Counted from the stretch's first letter, positions 25,601 to 47,715 are shown. The stretch is DNA of 64,000 nucleotides from Phalacrocorax aristotelis (GCF_949628215.1 NC_134276.1:6971690-7035689), one strand, 5' to 3'. Numbers and translations: made by a program. Notes: generated from the sequence alone by a model not told the origin.

Positions 25601-26666
25601 CATGGATCTATCATAATGAAGCCTAGCTAAAACAGAAAGGAAAAAGACTCTCCCCTACCTTGACTGAGAACACTCCTGCTTCTGCCTGCTCACAACCCCT
25701 GGGCAGGAGGAAACATACACCTTTTAATTTGGACCTACAGTCATAAGCTCAGGATGAGTTTCCAGCATGCACTTGGGCACAGAGGTCCCTGGAGTTAGAG
25801 TCTAATTCAGGTGATTCCTGTGTCTCATGAAACCAGAAGAAGCTGTATTATTCTCCAAAGTTCAGCACTTTTCACTCCTAGCATTTCTGATGGGTTTCTG
25901 CCACCTTATTTTTCCAGTGCCAAGTGGGCCTAGTGCATGCACACTTACTCATCCAGTATCCCCTCCACCAACTTGTTCCTGTCTCATTTGTTCCTATGGA
26001 ATAACAGAAAATATTCTTTTTCTTCTGTTTCATGGCACTTCTCACTTTCCCAGGCATTTCACTGACTTCATTTTCTCAATCACACACTTGTGAAATAGGA
26101 GTGCTGACTTTGCTTAATCACGTGTAATTTTCTGTACAGCAGTTCAATCTATGGAGGAAATAGATTAAGATACTACTCTGGCTCTAACCTCTCTCAAACA
26201 CTCTGAAAACACAGCAGTCAAGAAACTAGTGATGAAAAGAGCTAGCCAGCCATCCAACCCATATGGTCTAGTTTGGCTTCATAAAGCCCAAACTAATTAT
26301 TCCACCAGGCATGGACAATTCCATAACAGCAGGATAACCCTAATCATCTCCATACAGTCTTCGGAGCAATGTCACTGATTACACTTTCACTCCAATTTCT
26401 GCTTGGCCACACCTATGTCTGTCTGGAATCACTCAGGACGTCATAAACTACATGAGGAAATTACTGTTTGCATAGAAAAAATAGAAAATTAATCCTACAG
26501 TGGGTTTTGGCAGGTCACACAAAATGAACCTAACAACTCCTAGTAGCCATGGACTTTACCTTGGTCACACTGCTAACTGGCCAATTGCTGCTTCTCCAGA
26601 AATAGCCTAGAAATTTGTCCTGTGGACAAATATGCTTTACTGAAGCAGAAGACCCATTTTCCAAGG
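22666..26666. other. Intergenic flank, no gene recognised
   Basis: About 4 kb with no recognisable gene, RNA or young repeat. The sequence has mixed base composition and only short homopolymers. Confidence 0.45.
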
Positions 26667-26799
26667 TGTGGTGGGTTGACTCTGGCTGGATGCCAGGTGC
26701 TCACCGAAGCCACTCTATCACTCCCCTCCTCAGCTGGGCAGGGGAGAGAAATTATAACAAAAGGCTTGTGGGTCGAGATAAGAACAGGGAGAGATCACT
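26667..26799 (+). repeat. Left inverted repeat arm (133 bp)
   Basis: Pairs with 27231-27363 in reverse complement. It includes the motif GCTGGATGCCAGG and the segment GTGGGTCGAGATAAGAACAG. Confidence 0.85.
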
Positions 26800-27080
26800 C
26801 ACTGGTCACCATCATGGGCAAAACAGACTTGACTTGGGAAATTAGTTAAATTTATTAACAATCAAATCAGAGTAGGATAATGAGAAATAAAACCAAATCT
26901 TAAAAAAAAAACCTTGCTCCCACCCCTCCCTTCTTCCCAGGCTCAGCTTCACTCCTGATTTTCTCTACCTCCTCCTCTAGAGTGGTGCCGGGGGATGGGG
27001 AATGGGGGTTGTGGTCAGTTCATCACACAATATCTCTGCTGCTCCTTCTTCCTCAGGGGGGCACTCCTCACACTCTTCCC

Positions 27081-27200
27081 CTGCTCCAGCGTGGGGTCCC
27101 TCCCATGGCAGACAGTCCTCCACAACCTGCTCCAGCATGGGTCCCTTCCATGGGGTGCAGTCCTTCAGGAATGGACTGCTCCAGTGTGGGTCCCCTGGAG
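27081..27200. repeat. Three copies of a 46-49 bp unit
   Basis: Units begin at about 27081, 27127 and 27176, each with CTGCTCCAGYRTGGG followed by a pyrimidine-rich stretch, CCATGG and CAGTCCT. The third copy is truncated. This internal minisatellite belongs to the fold-back element. Confidence 0.8.
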
Positions 27201-27230
27201 TCACAAGTCCTCACACTCTCTAGGAGCTCT

Positions 27231-27363
27231 GTGATCTCTTCCTGTCCTTACCTTGACCCACAAGCCTTTTGTTACATTTTCTCTCCCCTGTAGAGCTGAG
27301 GAGGGGTAGTGATAGAGCGCCTTTGGTGGGAGCCTGGCATCCAGCCAGGGTCAGCCCACCACA
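27231..27363 (-). repeat. Right inverted repeat arm (133 bp)
   Basis: Reverse complement of the left arm. It is bracketed by near-identical 16-mers, CACACTCTCTAGGAGC at 27212-27227 and CACACTCTCTAGAAGC at 27362-27377. Confidence 0.85.
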
Positions 27364-27469
27364 CACTCTCTAGAAGCACTAACAAAATAGCATCCTGAAG
27401 GCCTTACCATCAGGGGTGAGCTTCTTGAGTGCTGGAAATGTGAGCCTCCTCCTATCACTGTTCCCACCT

Positions 27470-27705
27470 CCCATCTTAATTATACCCTTCTCTACACCTG
27501 ACTGGCCACTGTCAAATGCTATCCCACTGCCTCCCTTTGCCTCTTCTTTCTTATTGTGAAGCCGCTCAAGAGAAAAGCAGCTGCGAAAGCAGCAGCCAGC
27601 GCTGGGACCTCACAGTGACTAGCAGGCAGGTGAGGTGAACAGGGCTGGGCAGCAAATGGTGCTGGGCCATAGACAACTCCACTGTCACCGCTGCACATGT
27701 GGCAG
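27470..27705 (-). repeat. Diverged repeat, copy A (partner at 47480)
   Basis: Read on the - strand, this aligns with + strand 47480-47715. Shared landmarks in order are a CAGCCCC block, GCTGCCCAGCCCTGTTC, CACCTGCCTG, GCTGCTTTTCTCTTGAGC-like, GGAGGCAG and a GTGTAGAG stretch. The common length is about 200 bases at perhaps two-thirds identity by eye. No long frame is conserved between the copies, so it is probably an old interspersed repeat. I do not recognise the family. Confidence 0.65.
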
Positions 27706-28954
27706 AAAAGGGGCTGCAGACTTCTGTGCCAGCATCCCTGGCCTGGAGCCCCAGTCAGGCTTTGCCTTGAATGGGCTGTTTCGAACAGCCTGAAGAAGGG
27801 CAATGTGCCAAGGAGAACCAAAACCTGCTCTCCCTCAGCTGGGGCTCAGCTCATGTGTGGGTGCAGTGCTGGCCCCTAAGACTCCCCCTTGAGCAGAGGG
27901 CTCCTCTCACCCCAAAATGCTTCCTTTCCCCACAGTCATTTTCAAAGAACTTATGGCAGACCCATCATTAACATCTCCAAATGAGGCCAAACTAGATGAA
28001 AACATTAAAAAGGGACAGAGAAACCACTTCTACACCTCCTGCCCTAGAGAACAACTGGGTGAATATGGTATTTGGTGAAGGGGAGGGTTTATTTTTTAAG
28101 TATGTGACCAAAACCTCATATAATGAAACAGAACAAAGTGTAGGAAGAGGTTAACATTATTGTTCAAGTCTGAACACTGAGTTGTATTGCAAGCCATTCT
28201 TTTTGTGAAAGCTCACGAAGCTTTCATATGAAGCTCAGCTGTGAGCCCACAGGAGTCCCAGCTCAGTGGCACTGCACAAGTCCCCTGCAGAGCAGCGCCT
28301 GTTGAACGAATCCTGATGGGAATCCAGATGATGCATGCAGAGAGCACACACTATATCTGTTCTGCCAAGTTATAGCTCTCCCATGGCTATCAACGACACC
28401 TGAGCATTTCAAAAGCACAGGTCCTTCAGCCACCTGTGTATGAAACAGGACCGCAGAAAGTGTGGTCCATTTCGCCACCTACACACATCTGCAGAGTCTA
28501 GAGGCCCTAAGGAAGAAATAAGCTCTCCTCCTTGCCTCCTTTCTCACCACTTCCTTCCTGTGCTACTTGCTCCAAAATCACACAGAGGAAAACAGTGTAC
28601 AGGGGGTGGCACTCCTACTTCAAACATCCAACTGCACTATCTTCCTTTCAGTAGAGCTCCCAGGATGCTCAGCATAAGGAAGGCTGCTCCATTTGTGATC
28701 CTTAAGACAAAGATGGCATGTGGAAAAAACACAAAAATACATTTACTACACACCTGCTAAAGAAGGAAGATGGTAACCTGTCAGGCTCAGCTTAATTTTG
28801 ATTTCTTGGAAATGCAAGCCCTGTGATTTATGAATGGGAATCATCTCTTTCTTAAGCCTCTAGCTCACCTTGGCTTTTTCTAGGCAGAAATTAGATCAAG
28901 ACTCTATCATCATGCAGTACTGGAGGGTAATGACATTCGTGCTCCTCTGATCTG
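27706..28954. other. Unannotated intergenic sequence
   Basis: About 1.2 kb. No gene or repeat is recognised beyond a weak small palindrome near 28208-28226. Confidence 0.5.
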
Positions 28955-29010
28955 AACAGAGCGATTTGTACCCACAACCCACAACAGAGCAATTTGTACC
29001 CACAACCTTA
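28955..29010. repeat. 28-bp tandem duplication
   Basis: The unit beginning AACAGAGCGATTTGTACCCA at 28955 repeats from 28983 with one base difference (GCGATT to GCAATT). It is a simple local duplication. Confidence 0.85.
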
Positions 29011-29102
29011 AGCTTTCAATGGGTTTCAGCTACGATCACCATTTGCACAAAGGTACTTAAAGAGTTAGGGTCTCATCCGAGTTATTCCCATGTGTTAAAT
29101 AA

Positions 29103-29165
29103 TCAGAATCACAGAATCATAGAATCATAGAATCCTATAAATCATAGAATCATAGAATCCTTTAG
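29103..29165 (-). repeat. CR1 tail-like octamer array
   Basis: Repeats of ATAGAATC/CATAGAATC run over about 60 bases, including two copies of a longer block ending AATCCT. The CR1 3' tail on the - strand is an (ATTCTATG)n array, so this is probably an expanded remnant of a CR1 tail whose body is missing or too decayed to see. Confidence 0.6.
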
Positions 29166-32100
29166 AAGAATCTACAGAATCTATAGAAGAAGAGGCGTCA
29201 AGCTCCAGAGCTTGGTGATTTATGCTCTTAGCACCTTTGGTGGTTTAATGTCCTTTTTCAGGCCTTTCGAGGAGCTGGCAACCTTGGTTTTGAGACTATT
29301 GCAAAGTGCCTTATTACCCTTATTACTCCCTTATTACACAGAGGAAGACGACATCTTGCCTCTCTTTATCCACTGATTCCTTCAGTCTGTGGAAAAGCTG
29401 CTTTTTATTTCTCCTACCCCCATCAGCCTTTTCCTCCTTCTCAAACAGCTGTGAGGAGTCAGACTCAACCACTGGCACTGCCTTAGTCCTCACCTTAACC
29501 CATACTGAAACCACACGGCTTTATCCTGGTTCCAACCTCACCAGGATGCTCTGGTGCCACCCACTTGTCTCCATTTAGCTTAAAGCACAATATATATTAA
29601 ACTTTCTCTTTGCATCAGTCAGCACTCTGCTCTCTGGAACCACCCCTTTTAATTTCCCGAAGGTATGTCAGAAACAATCTCGAGGAACAACAGGAGGCAT
29701 TAACAATATAGGAAGCACTTCTTGCCATGGCTGTTTTTTTCAGTTTTACATACACATGGCTTTTCAGTCACACAGATGCTCTTGTTTCTGGATGGCATAA
29801 GCTAAACTGCCCTTCTCGGTATTCAGTTTTGTACCTGCTGGCCTCAGGCAGAAATCAGCTGCTGTACCCGCTCTCCCGGCAGCAGGCTGGCATGGTTTCA
29901 AGAGAGGTGCATCTCCTGAACTGGATGCAGGGTGGAACTGGGGAGATGTTAATCCCACTGCTTTCAGGCACCAGATTTCACAGGTAGGTTGGGCACCTCA
30001 TTTCTGTCAGTCATCTCGGGCATTTAAAACAAGAAGTTGCCTGCCTTCATTGAGGGCAGGAGATCCCTTACAGAGAGTAGTCAGGCAAAGTCTGGCCATT
30101 TCCCCTCACTCCCAAAGCTGGTAACATTATTACTGTGTTCGTTTTTAATTTGAATTCGATAACTGATCTTTCCAGGAGTATAATGAGATCATTTCTCTGG
30201 TGAATTGCTCCATGGACATGACAGCAGTGATCAAGAAGCAGGAGGAGGACCTTGATGTGGTCCATAATCAAGTGTGGACCCTGCTTAGTATCAGATTAAA
30301 AGAGAAATGAAAAGGTCCCCAAATCTTAACAGGTGCCTCCCTCTGCTTGAGCCTCAGCTGCCAACCTGGAGTCGGCCAATTAAAACAACTTCAATATTTC
30401 TTGAGCAAAATGTCCCATGGTGGTAGTAGTTAGTAGTAGTGGTGGTGGTGCTTGTGAGTGGCCTTTTCCCAAGGTCTCTAGTGAAGACCACAATCGTCTG
30501 CCCGACCCTGATGAAAATCTCTTTTTCTCCCAAGTTTGGAGTACGGATCAGAAGCCCTGGCTCCCCTCCCAAAAGAGCGAGCTTTGAGCCAGCAGCTTTG
30601 CTGAAGCAGCGGGCTTTCCACCTCTACACTTTGTGTGAAACACCTAGATGTTCACCTTTACACTTTGAGTGTTGGTTTCCAGCTTCTGCTACAAGCACTG
30701 GATATTCTTCAGAGCTTAAAGAGCTGATGGGCTGCTTTCAGCCTGAAGGTACAAAGCATATATACCTAGGAAGAAAGCAATGGGTATCTTTTACATATGG
30801 AAAAAAATGCATTAGAGCACTAGCATTCTTTTGAAAAGTTTGTCATTCACTTAATATATGCAACAATGCTGCTCATTTGGGCTTTTAAACTTCAAAGAAT
30901 GAGTTTTCTTTTTTTTAAAATGAAGGAGAAGGCAGTATGGCACCTCCTTTTTATGGAGATTAGTATCTGAGAATAGTGCCTTTGAGGTAGTCTGTGCACA
31001 TTTGGTTACCTTGTTGATTAGCGGACAAAGTTTTAAAGAATTACACTGTATAAATGGATTCTTACTTTTCATTTTATTTCTTTTCTGATCTTCCTGAGCG
31101 ACTGGGCAACTGCCAACCATATCCATGTGGGAGCTCTGGGCTTCTGCATCTGCTTAAAGAATCCTGTTCTGAAAAGACATTGCATAAACCTGAATTAGAG
31201 ACTATATTTTCCCTTGGAGGAAGTCCTCATCAATGTCCCCCTGTTAATTCTCTCCTAAAATCTCCTTAAAAATTAATCTTTTTCTCTGTGGTACGTTGTG
31301 ACCCAGCTACTACAGGAGGGATGTCAAGAATCATACAGAACTGCTTTCTGGTAGGGTGCTGCCTTGAAGAATGGGAGTAATGGGTTCAAACCACCTCAGA
31401 CTGAGGAGAGCCTAGAAACCGTATCTCCTATTTCTGAACAAGTGTGCTACCCCACAAACTGCTGGACCAGCTGTCTTGGCTTCCGTCCTTCCTTCCCTTG
31501 CTCAGTCACACCACCCCTCAGTAGGATGTTCAGCCCAAGAAGTGCCTTCAGCATGTTGAATCCCAGATAAATAAAGGAATTACTACTAAATAGGGCCACT
31601 CAGACTCATCCTTGCCATACTGTTTCCTGTTCATGGGCTCAAGGCAGAGCATCAAATCCTACTGGAAGGATTGACCTTGTGCAGTCATTAAAGAGATGTG
31701 GGAATACTGCATATTCTAAAGTGTAAAATCAAACTGAACCTAATGCTTATATGAATGTTTGCCTTTATTTTTCAAAGCTAGATGAAGGGTATGGGATGGA
31801 GGTGGGACACCTTTACCTTTTGAATGGAAGTTCATGTGAAAGATTATGAAAAATTAGTGTCAAAGCATTTAAAGCTGCTTTAGCCTCCTTCAGTTAAATC
31901 AGATTTGGTTAGGTCTAGCTTTCGAGTTTGTCTGGTAAATGGAATCAGCAGCAATGTGTGCTGAAACTGCCCTGTGGAAATCCCCTGTTTTTAGTTGCTT
32001 ATTTCTTTAACCAGACATCAGCACTTTGGAGGAAAAAGACGCATTCTGGTAATCTGTTGTATTGTAGTTTTTTGTGGCATGTCTTTAAAAAATACTTAAA

Positions 32101-32804
32101 ATTGGGTGAATGGGGAACAAAGATTGGGATTTAGGATTTAGGGAATTGTGTGAGAAATGCTGCCAGGAAAAGATACAGGTAGCAAGTAGTCAGTGGAAAA
32201 AATGAGCTTCTCAGGATGGAGACTGAAAGGGATGGCAGAAAGACAGAGGCTAAAAAGGATACAGAAAGGAATAGCCGTGAATAACTGAGAAAGGTGAAAA
32301 GCCCAGGAAGGGTCCTGGAAGCAGACTCTGGGTGGACAAAGAAACTGGGAATGGTTGTAGACAGAGGTAAACAAGACACTGCAGGGTCACAGTCTTTCCT
32401 AGGAAAATGGGGGAGGACTGGATAGACAAGCTGAAAGTGTACCGAGACTTCTCAGGACTGCAGGTAGGTCCGGAAAGGGAACTTGGGGCAGACAGAGAAG
32501 AGGGGACTGAGCCCCAGGGAGGTGAGTAGATATTTCCACTAACTATAAGATTCTTTCTTTTAATCTGGCACAGAGAACAAGCTCTGACACATTATCCCCT
32601 CTTAGCTGCACAAATGTCTATGAAACACAAATATAGGTTTCCAGTCCCTTTTCCAGTGCCACATGGCATTGAAGTAGAAAGTCTCCTATTGCTGTCATGA
32701 CCTTTCCCTGTTTTTGCAAAAGTTTGAAGACGCTGAGAGGCATCAGAAGGAAGAAAGGGGTGATAGCATAGCAAAGACTGTCTGCCGATTTGCCCTTGGA
32801 AAAC
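29166..32804. other. Intergenic flank, no gene recognised
   Basis: About 3.6 kb with no recognisable gene. A GTAGTAGTGGTGGTGGTG-type triplet run lies near 30420-30450. No repeat family is identified. Confidence 0.45.
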
Positions 32805-33305
32805 TAGAATCACAGAACCATTAATGTTGGAAAAGACCTCTAAGATCATCAAGTCCAACTGCCAAACCAACACCACCATGTCTCCTAAATCATGCCCTCA
32901 AGTACCATGTCTACACGTTTTTTGAACACCCCCACGGATGGTAATTCTACCACCTCCCTGGGCAGCCTCTTCCAATGCCTGACCACTCTTTCAGTAAAGA
33001 AATTCAATGTAAACCTCCTATGGTGCAGCTTGAGGCCATTTCCTCTTGACTTATCACCAGTAACTTGGGAGAAGAGACCAACACCCACCTCACTACAACC
33101 TCCTTTCAGGTAGTTGTAGAGAACAATAAGGTCTCCCCTCAGCCTCCTCTTCTCCAGGCAAAACAACCCCAGCTCCCTCAACCTCTCCTCATAAGACCTG
33201 CTCTCCAGACCCTTCACCAACTTTGTTGCCCTTCTCTGGACACGCTCCAGCATCTCAGTGTCCCTCTTGTAGTGAGGGGCCCAAAACTGAACACAGACTA
33301 GACTT
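32805..33305 (-). mobile_element. CR1 3' end with intact ORF2 C-terminus
   Basis: A - strand frame from 33253 to 32885 is open for 122 codons and reads [20 protein letters not shown], then [19 protein letters not shown] and finishes VDMVLEGMI with a stop. This is the CR1 ORF2 C-terminus. The 3' end follows with 'ggttggaaaagac'-type sequence and a tail at 32805. The open frame and low decay suggest a fairly young copy, 5'-truncated, ending about 600 bases upstream of the HIKESHI CpG island. Confidence 0.92.
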
Positions 33306-33889
33306 GGACTAGACTTGTTTCTGTTTGTTCCCCTGCATTCATATGTGATGTTAACCAGGCCATTCGACTATCTTGCAGGCATGTGTGGAAGCTTCGATGT
33401 ACACTTTGAAATCTCACTGGTCGAAGCTACTACTGAATTCGAGGAGGGTTTTGCTCTGAGCACCAAGTGCAGTGTAATGGTAGGTACTCTGAAATGGCAT
33501 TGAAGATCAGTTTACACAGTATATATACATGAAGTGGGCACTTCTTCAGTGTAAACTTCCAGAATCTGAACTGTATCTGTGAGGAGAAAGAAAGTATCTT
33601 GGTAATGCAGCGTCATATAACTGCTATAGCGTCGTGTCGGTATGCATGCATGTGTAATCAGGTAGTTTTTTTGATTAACTTTTCCATTTTTTCTCTCTTT
33701 TATTTTTGAATGCAGATTTTATTTGTTCCTAATTGCTTTGGCCAATTTTACTTGGATTTAAATGCTTTGGATCTAGCCTTCCATTTGCATCATAGCCTTT
33801 CATGCGTCTTTACCTCCACAGCAAGATTGTCTTTAATTTCTAGGTACAGAAGATGCAAGATTTCCCCTGCTCTGGGAAACCGGCCACGT
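33306..33889. other. Sequence between CR1 and the HIKESHI promoter
   Basis: About 580 bases. A 101-base stretch (33379-33479) is open on the + strand and bounded by TTGCAG and GTAGGT, but its translation is not familiar and no partner exon is seen. The rest is AT-rich. Confidence 0.45.
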
Positions 33890-33976
33890 TTGAATCCAGA
33901 GACTAGAGCAATCGGCGGCAGCGCCGGCGAGACCCAGGGCCGCGGGAAGGAACGCCGCCCTCCCCCACCCATGAGA

Positions 33977-33993
33977 ACTACATCTCCCGTCAG
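33977..33993 (+). promoter_or_regulatory. ZNF143/THAP11-type motif
   Basis: ACTACATCTCCCGTCAG matches the pattern ACTACAAYTCCCRNNR of the ZNF143 (Staf) site, which is common just upstream of housekeeping promoters. It has one difference in the ACAA part. Confidence 0.6.
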
Positions 33994-34030
33994 CCCCCGC
34001 GCCGCGCCGCCCGCAGAGCGGGCGCGCGTT

Positions 34031-34049
34031 GCACCACGGGAGTTGTAGT
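34031..34049 (-). promoter_or_regulatory. ZNF143/THAP11-type motif, opposite strand
   Basis: On the - strand the sequence is ACTACAACTCCCGTGGTGC, a close match to the ZNF143 (Staf) consensus. It faces the first motif across 37 bases. Confidence 0.7.
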
Positions 34050-34072
34050 CCTCTCTCCGCGGTGGCCGCGCT

Positions 34073-34079
34073 CCGGAAG
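34073..34079 (+). promoter_or_regulatory. ETS-family core
   Basis: CCGGAAG, the GABPA/ETS core, in the CpG island about 110 bases upstream of the start codon. It is short but common in promoters of this class. Confidence 0.45.
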
Positions 34080-34139
34080 GGAACCTGTCGGCTCCGAGGT
34101 GAAGCGAGGGGGCGCCTTGATTTCCGGGAGACGGCGCAG

Positions 34140-34169
34140 ATGGAGGCCGCGGAGTCGCGGGGTGTCTGA
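34140..34169 (+). CDS. Possible upstream ORF, 9 codons
   Basis: A short frame MEAAESRGV followed by TGA lies 21 bases ahead of the HIKESHI start codon. If the transcript begins upstream of 34140, ribosomes would meet this AUG first (C at -3, G at +4, so a moderate context). It could lower or tune translation of the main frame. Nothing shows it is translated. Confidence 0.3.
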   Translation: MEAAESRGV

Positions 34170-34190
34170 GGGGGATCGGCGGCCGCCGCA

Positions 34191-45485
<11,295 letters not shown>

Positions 45486-45862
45486 ACTTAAATTGTGCCC
45501 TTTGAAGCGCTTTCTAAACAGTGTTACCTGAAAGATGCAGCAAGTAACTTCACTGGAGAGGTTTTTTTTTGGGGGGGGGGGGCAAAAAAAACGATTAGTC
45601 TGAATAGACAAACTTGTAACTTTTGTATGACTCTTGAAAACTATTTAAAATTGAAGTCTGTGAAAACTACTTGCCTATGCGTGTTTTCTACTTGGCTGCA
45701 ACAAGAAATCAGTGTTGCCTGTGCATGCGTAGGAACATTCTTTTGAAACCGCATTTAAAGTGGGAGAAATAACGAGAAGAAAAATGTCAGCACTGTTTCA
45801 TGCTTGTGTGATGTTTTGAGGTGTTTAGTTGTAACAAAATAAATGTAGTTTTTCCTTCTTTA
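45486..45862 (+). other. HIKESHI 3' untranslated region
   Basis: About 375 bases from the stop to shortly after the AATAAA at 45838. It contains a homopolymer block, nine T then twelve G (45562-45582), then C and eight A (45584-45591). Confidence 0.7.
45838..45843 (+). terminator. HIKESHI poly(A) signal
   Basis: AATAAA, 353 bases after the stop codon, followed by a T-rich downstream element (GTAGTTTTTCCTTCTTT). Cleavage is expected at about 45855-45865. Confidence 0.75.
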
Positions 45863-47479
45863 TCTCATTCTGAAGGGTGATCAGGCAACTGAGGATATGC
45901 TGATGGTTTTCCTGCTGGTACTTACACTGTAAATTCTTTCACTTTGTGGACAGCCAATATTCTTGTCCTCAGCTCAGAGAGGGAAATACTATTGTACCCT
46001 TTATTTTTGGCGTGAAGACGCTGTTGAACTTGATCTCAGGGCACCTGTCTCTACCTTTTCCTGTATGCAAGTGTAATGAAGAGAAATCTTTGGGGACTCT
46101 TTCCCTGCTGCAAGTCAAATAGCTTTGAAATGGCTGTTACGGGCCAGTTCAGAGTTGTGGATTTGTACTTTGCAGCCCTGGACTGTTCAGTGAGGTGAGA
46201 GCTGCTGGATTATTGACAGTGGAGGTATTTGATGGATTTGTCTTTCTCTTCAGCTCTCTCTAGTAACAGTGTGAAGAATGATGTGGAGAAGAAAAATTAG
46301 TATAATGGTTCTTAGCATCTGGAAGATTTTTTTCTGTGAGGAAAATGGCTTATATCAAAACGTTACAGTTTTTTCCAAGGATTTGGGAGGTATAGTTTCC
46401 ATTGTTTGAGAGGAAGCTATTACGTTCTGCTTTAAGGAACTCATTGCAGTGCAGTGAACTGAAGATTGTTCCGACTAACCCATGAGCCTCTCCTGGACTC
46501 CTTTGAAGGTGCCTGTGATTCTACTCAGAACTTCCAACAGAGCATGTCCATAGCCTCCATCAAAACAAGGAATGTAGCTCTAAATTCTTCTGCAGGGGTT
46601 GGGAGAAGCTGATGTCTCTTCAGTTTGGTAAGAGAAGGTATCCTTTCTTCAGTAGTTTCCACTATTTAATGCTCCAGAAGGTAGAATGTCCCTAGAAGTG
46701 CTGCAGTGAAGAAACAGCTTTGTTTCCAAGCACCCTCGTCTGTTGTAGATGCCTTGTTTGAAGTAGGTTTGCCATCCCCGCGGTCTGTTTTCCTACGTCT
46801 CACATTGGGGCAGCCATGTATGAAGGAAGCGGTGAGAGAGAAAGCAGGGGGAGACCTTATTTCTTTCCACGCCTGCCAGCTGTTGATGTGTGAGAGAGGG
46901 GGCATGGGTGTTTGCCGAAAAAAGGATGGAGAACCCGGTGCTTTTGAAATGCCTAGGTGTGACTGATGGGTAAAGGAGGATAGTTATCCCTCTGAGTGGG
47001 TTCCAGCCATCCTCTTTGTGTGCATCATCCCATTCTCTGTTGCTGGCATCCGTTTCCTCGAGGAGACGCTGCTCTAAAGCCCTCCAAGGGGAAGCGCACC
47101 GTGCTCCTGGGCTGGGGCTCACTGTCTGCAACCCAGTTACAGCCTTGTAACCGAGTTTTATGTCCTACTTGCACAAAATTCCAGCAAATGGTTTCTTGTG
47201 TGGAAATATTTTAGTACAGAGGGTGCGGAAGTTAATTTTCTGATAAGCTGTTTTATGTTTTTCCCTCACCATTAGACCCTATGGACACGTTCGTGATGGG
47301 TTTGCGTAATTGTGGAAATAATGATGGTGAAAGGAAGTAAGTGTCTCTGTGTGGGAGGAAACCTCTCGGCTTATTTCAGGCTCTGAGGAAGGGACCATCA
47401 GAGAGCGCTCAGCTGCTCCTTCCTGACGCTGTAGAAACAACCCTCTTGTTTATTCATTCAGAGAGAGAAAACGTGCTCC
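45863..47479. other. Intergenic sequence downstream of HIKESHI
   Basis: About 1.6 kb with no gene or repeat recognised. Alternative longer 3' ends of HIKESHI would fall here. Confidence 0.5.
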
Positions 47480-47715
47480 TCCGGCAGGGGAGGCCACAGC
47501 CCCTCCTGTGACCCATGGGTGGTGGTGGGGTTCCTTGTGACCCAGTGGCTTTGGCTGCCCAGCCCTGTTCCCACCTGCCTGCATGTCGCTGGGAGGTGCT
47601 GGTGCTGCCTGCTGCTCTCACAGTTGCTTTTCTCTTGAGCTGCTTTGCCATGAAGGAGAAGGGAGGCAGGGAGGTAGCACTGGAGGGCTTTCTGTCAAGT
47701 GTAGAGGAGGTGTGG
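47480..47715 (+). repeat. Diverged repeat, copy B (partner at 27470)
   Basis: Aligns with - strand 27470-27705. The best-preserved stretch is GCTGCCCAGCCCTGTTC at about 47552 and GCTTTTCTCTTGAGC at about 47625. The family is not recognised; the copies are about 20 kb apart in opposite orientation. Confidence 0.65.

Larger units (their letters stand above)
26667..27363. mobile_element. Fold-back element with 133-bp inverted ends
   Basis: Bases 26667-26799 and 27231-27363 are long inverted repeats. The left end reads TGTGGTGGGTTGACTCTGGC and the right end finishes GGGTCAGCCCACCACA; the match continues inward through 'gctggatgccagg', 'tctatcactccc' and 'gtgggtcgagataag' with scattered differences. 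Between them is an AT-rich part (about 26840-26900), a C-rich part and three copies of a 46-49 bp unit (27081-27200). I recognise the left part as a common avian interspersed repeat, LTR-like, but not its exact family. No coding sequence is present, so any movement would need another element's enzymes. Flanking target duplications are not obvious. Confidence 0.75.

Noticed and set aside
27081-27200. Possible coding minisatellite with frames on both strands
   Set aside because: The frames are by-products of a 46-49 bp unit that is not a stable multiple of three, within a non-coding mobile element.
28963-29009. Possible CRISPR-like or satellite array from the 28-bp repeat
   Set aside because: Only two units, adjacent, with no spacers, in a vertebrate genome. 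It is a simple tandem duplication.
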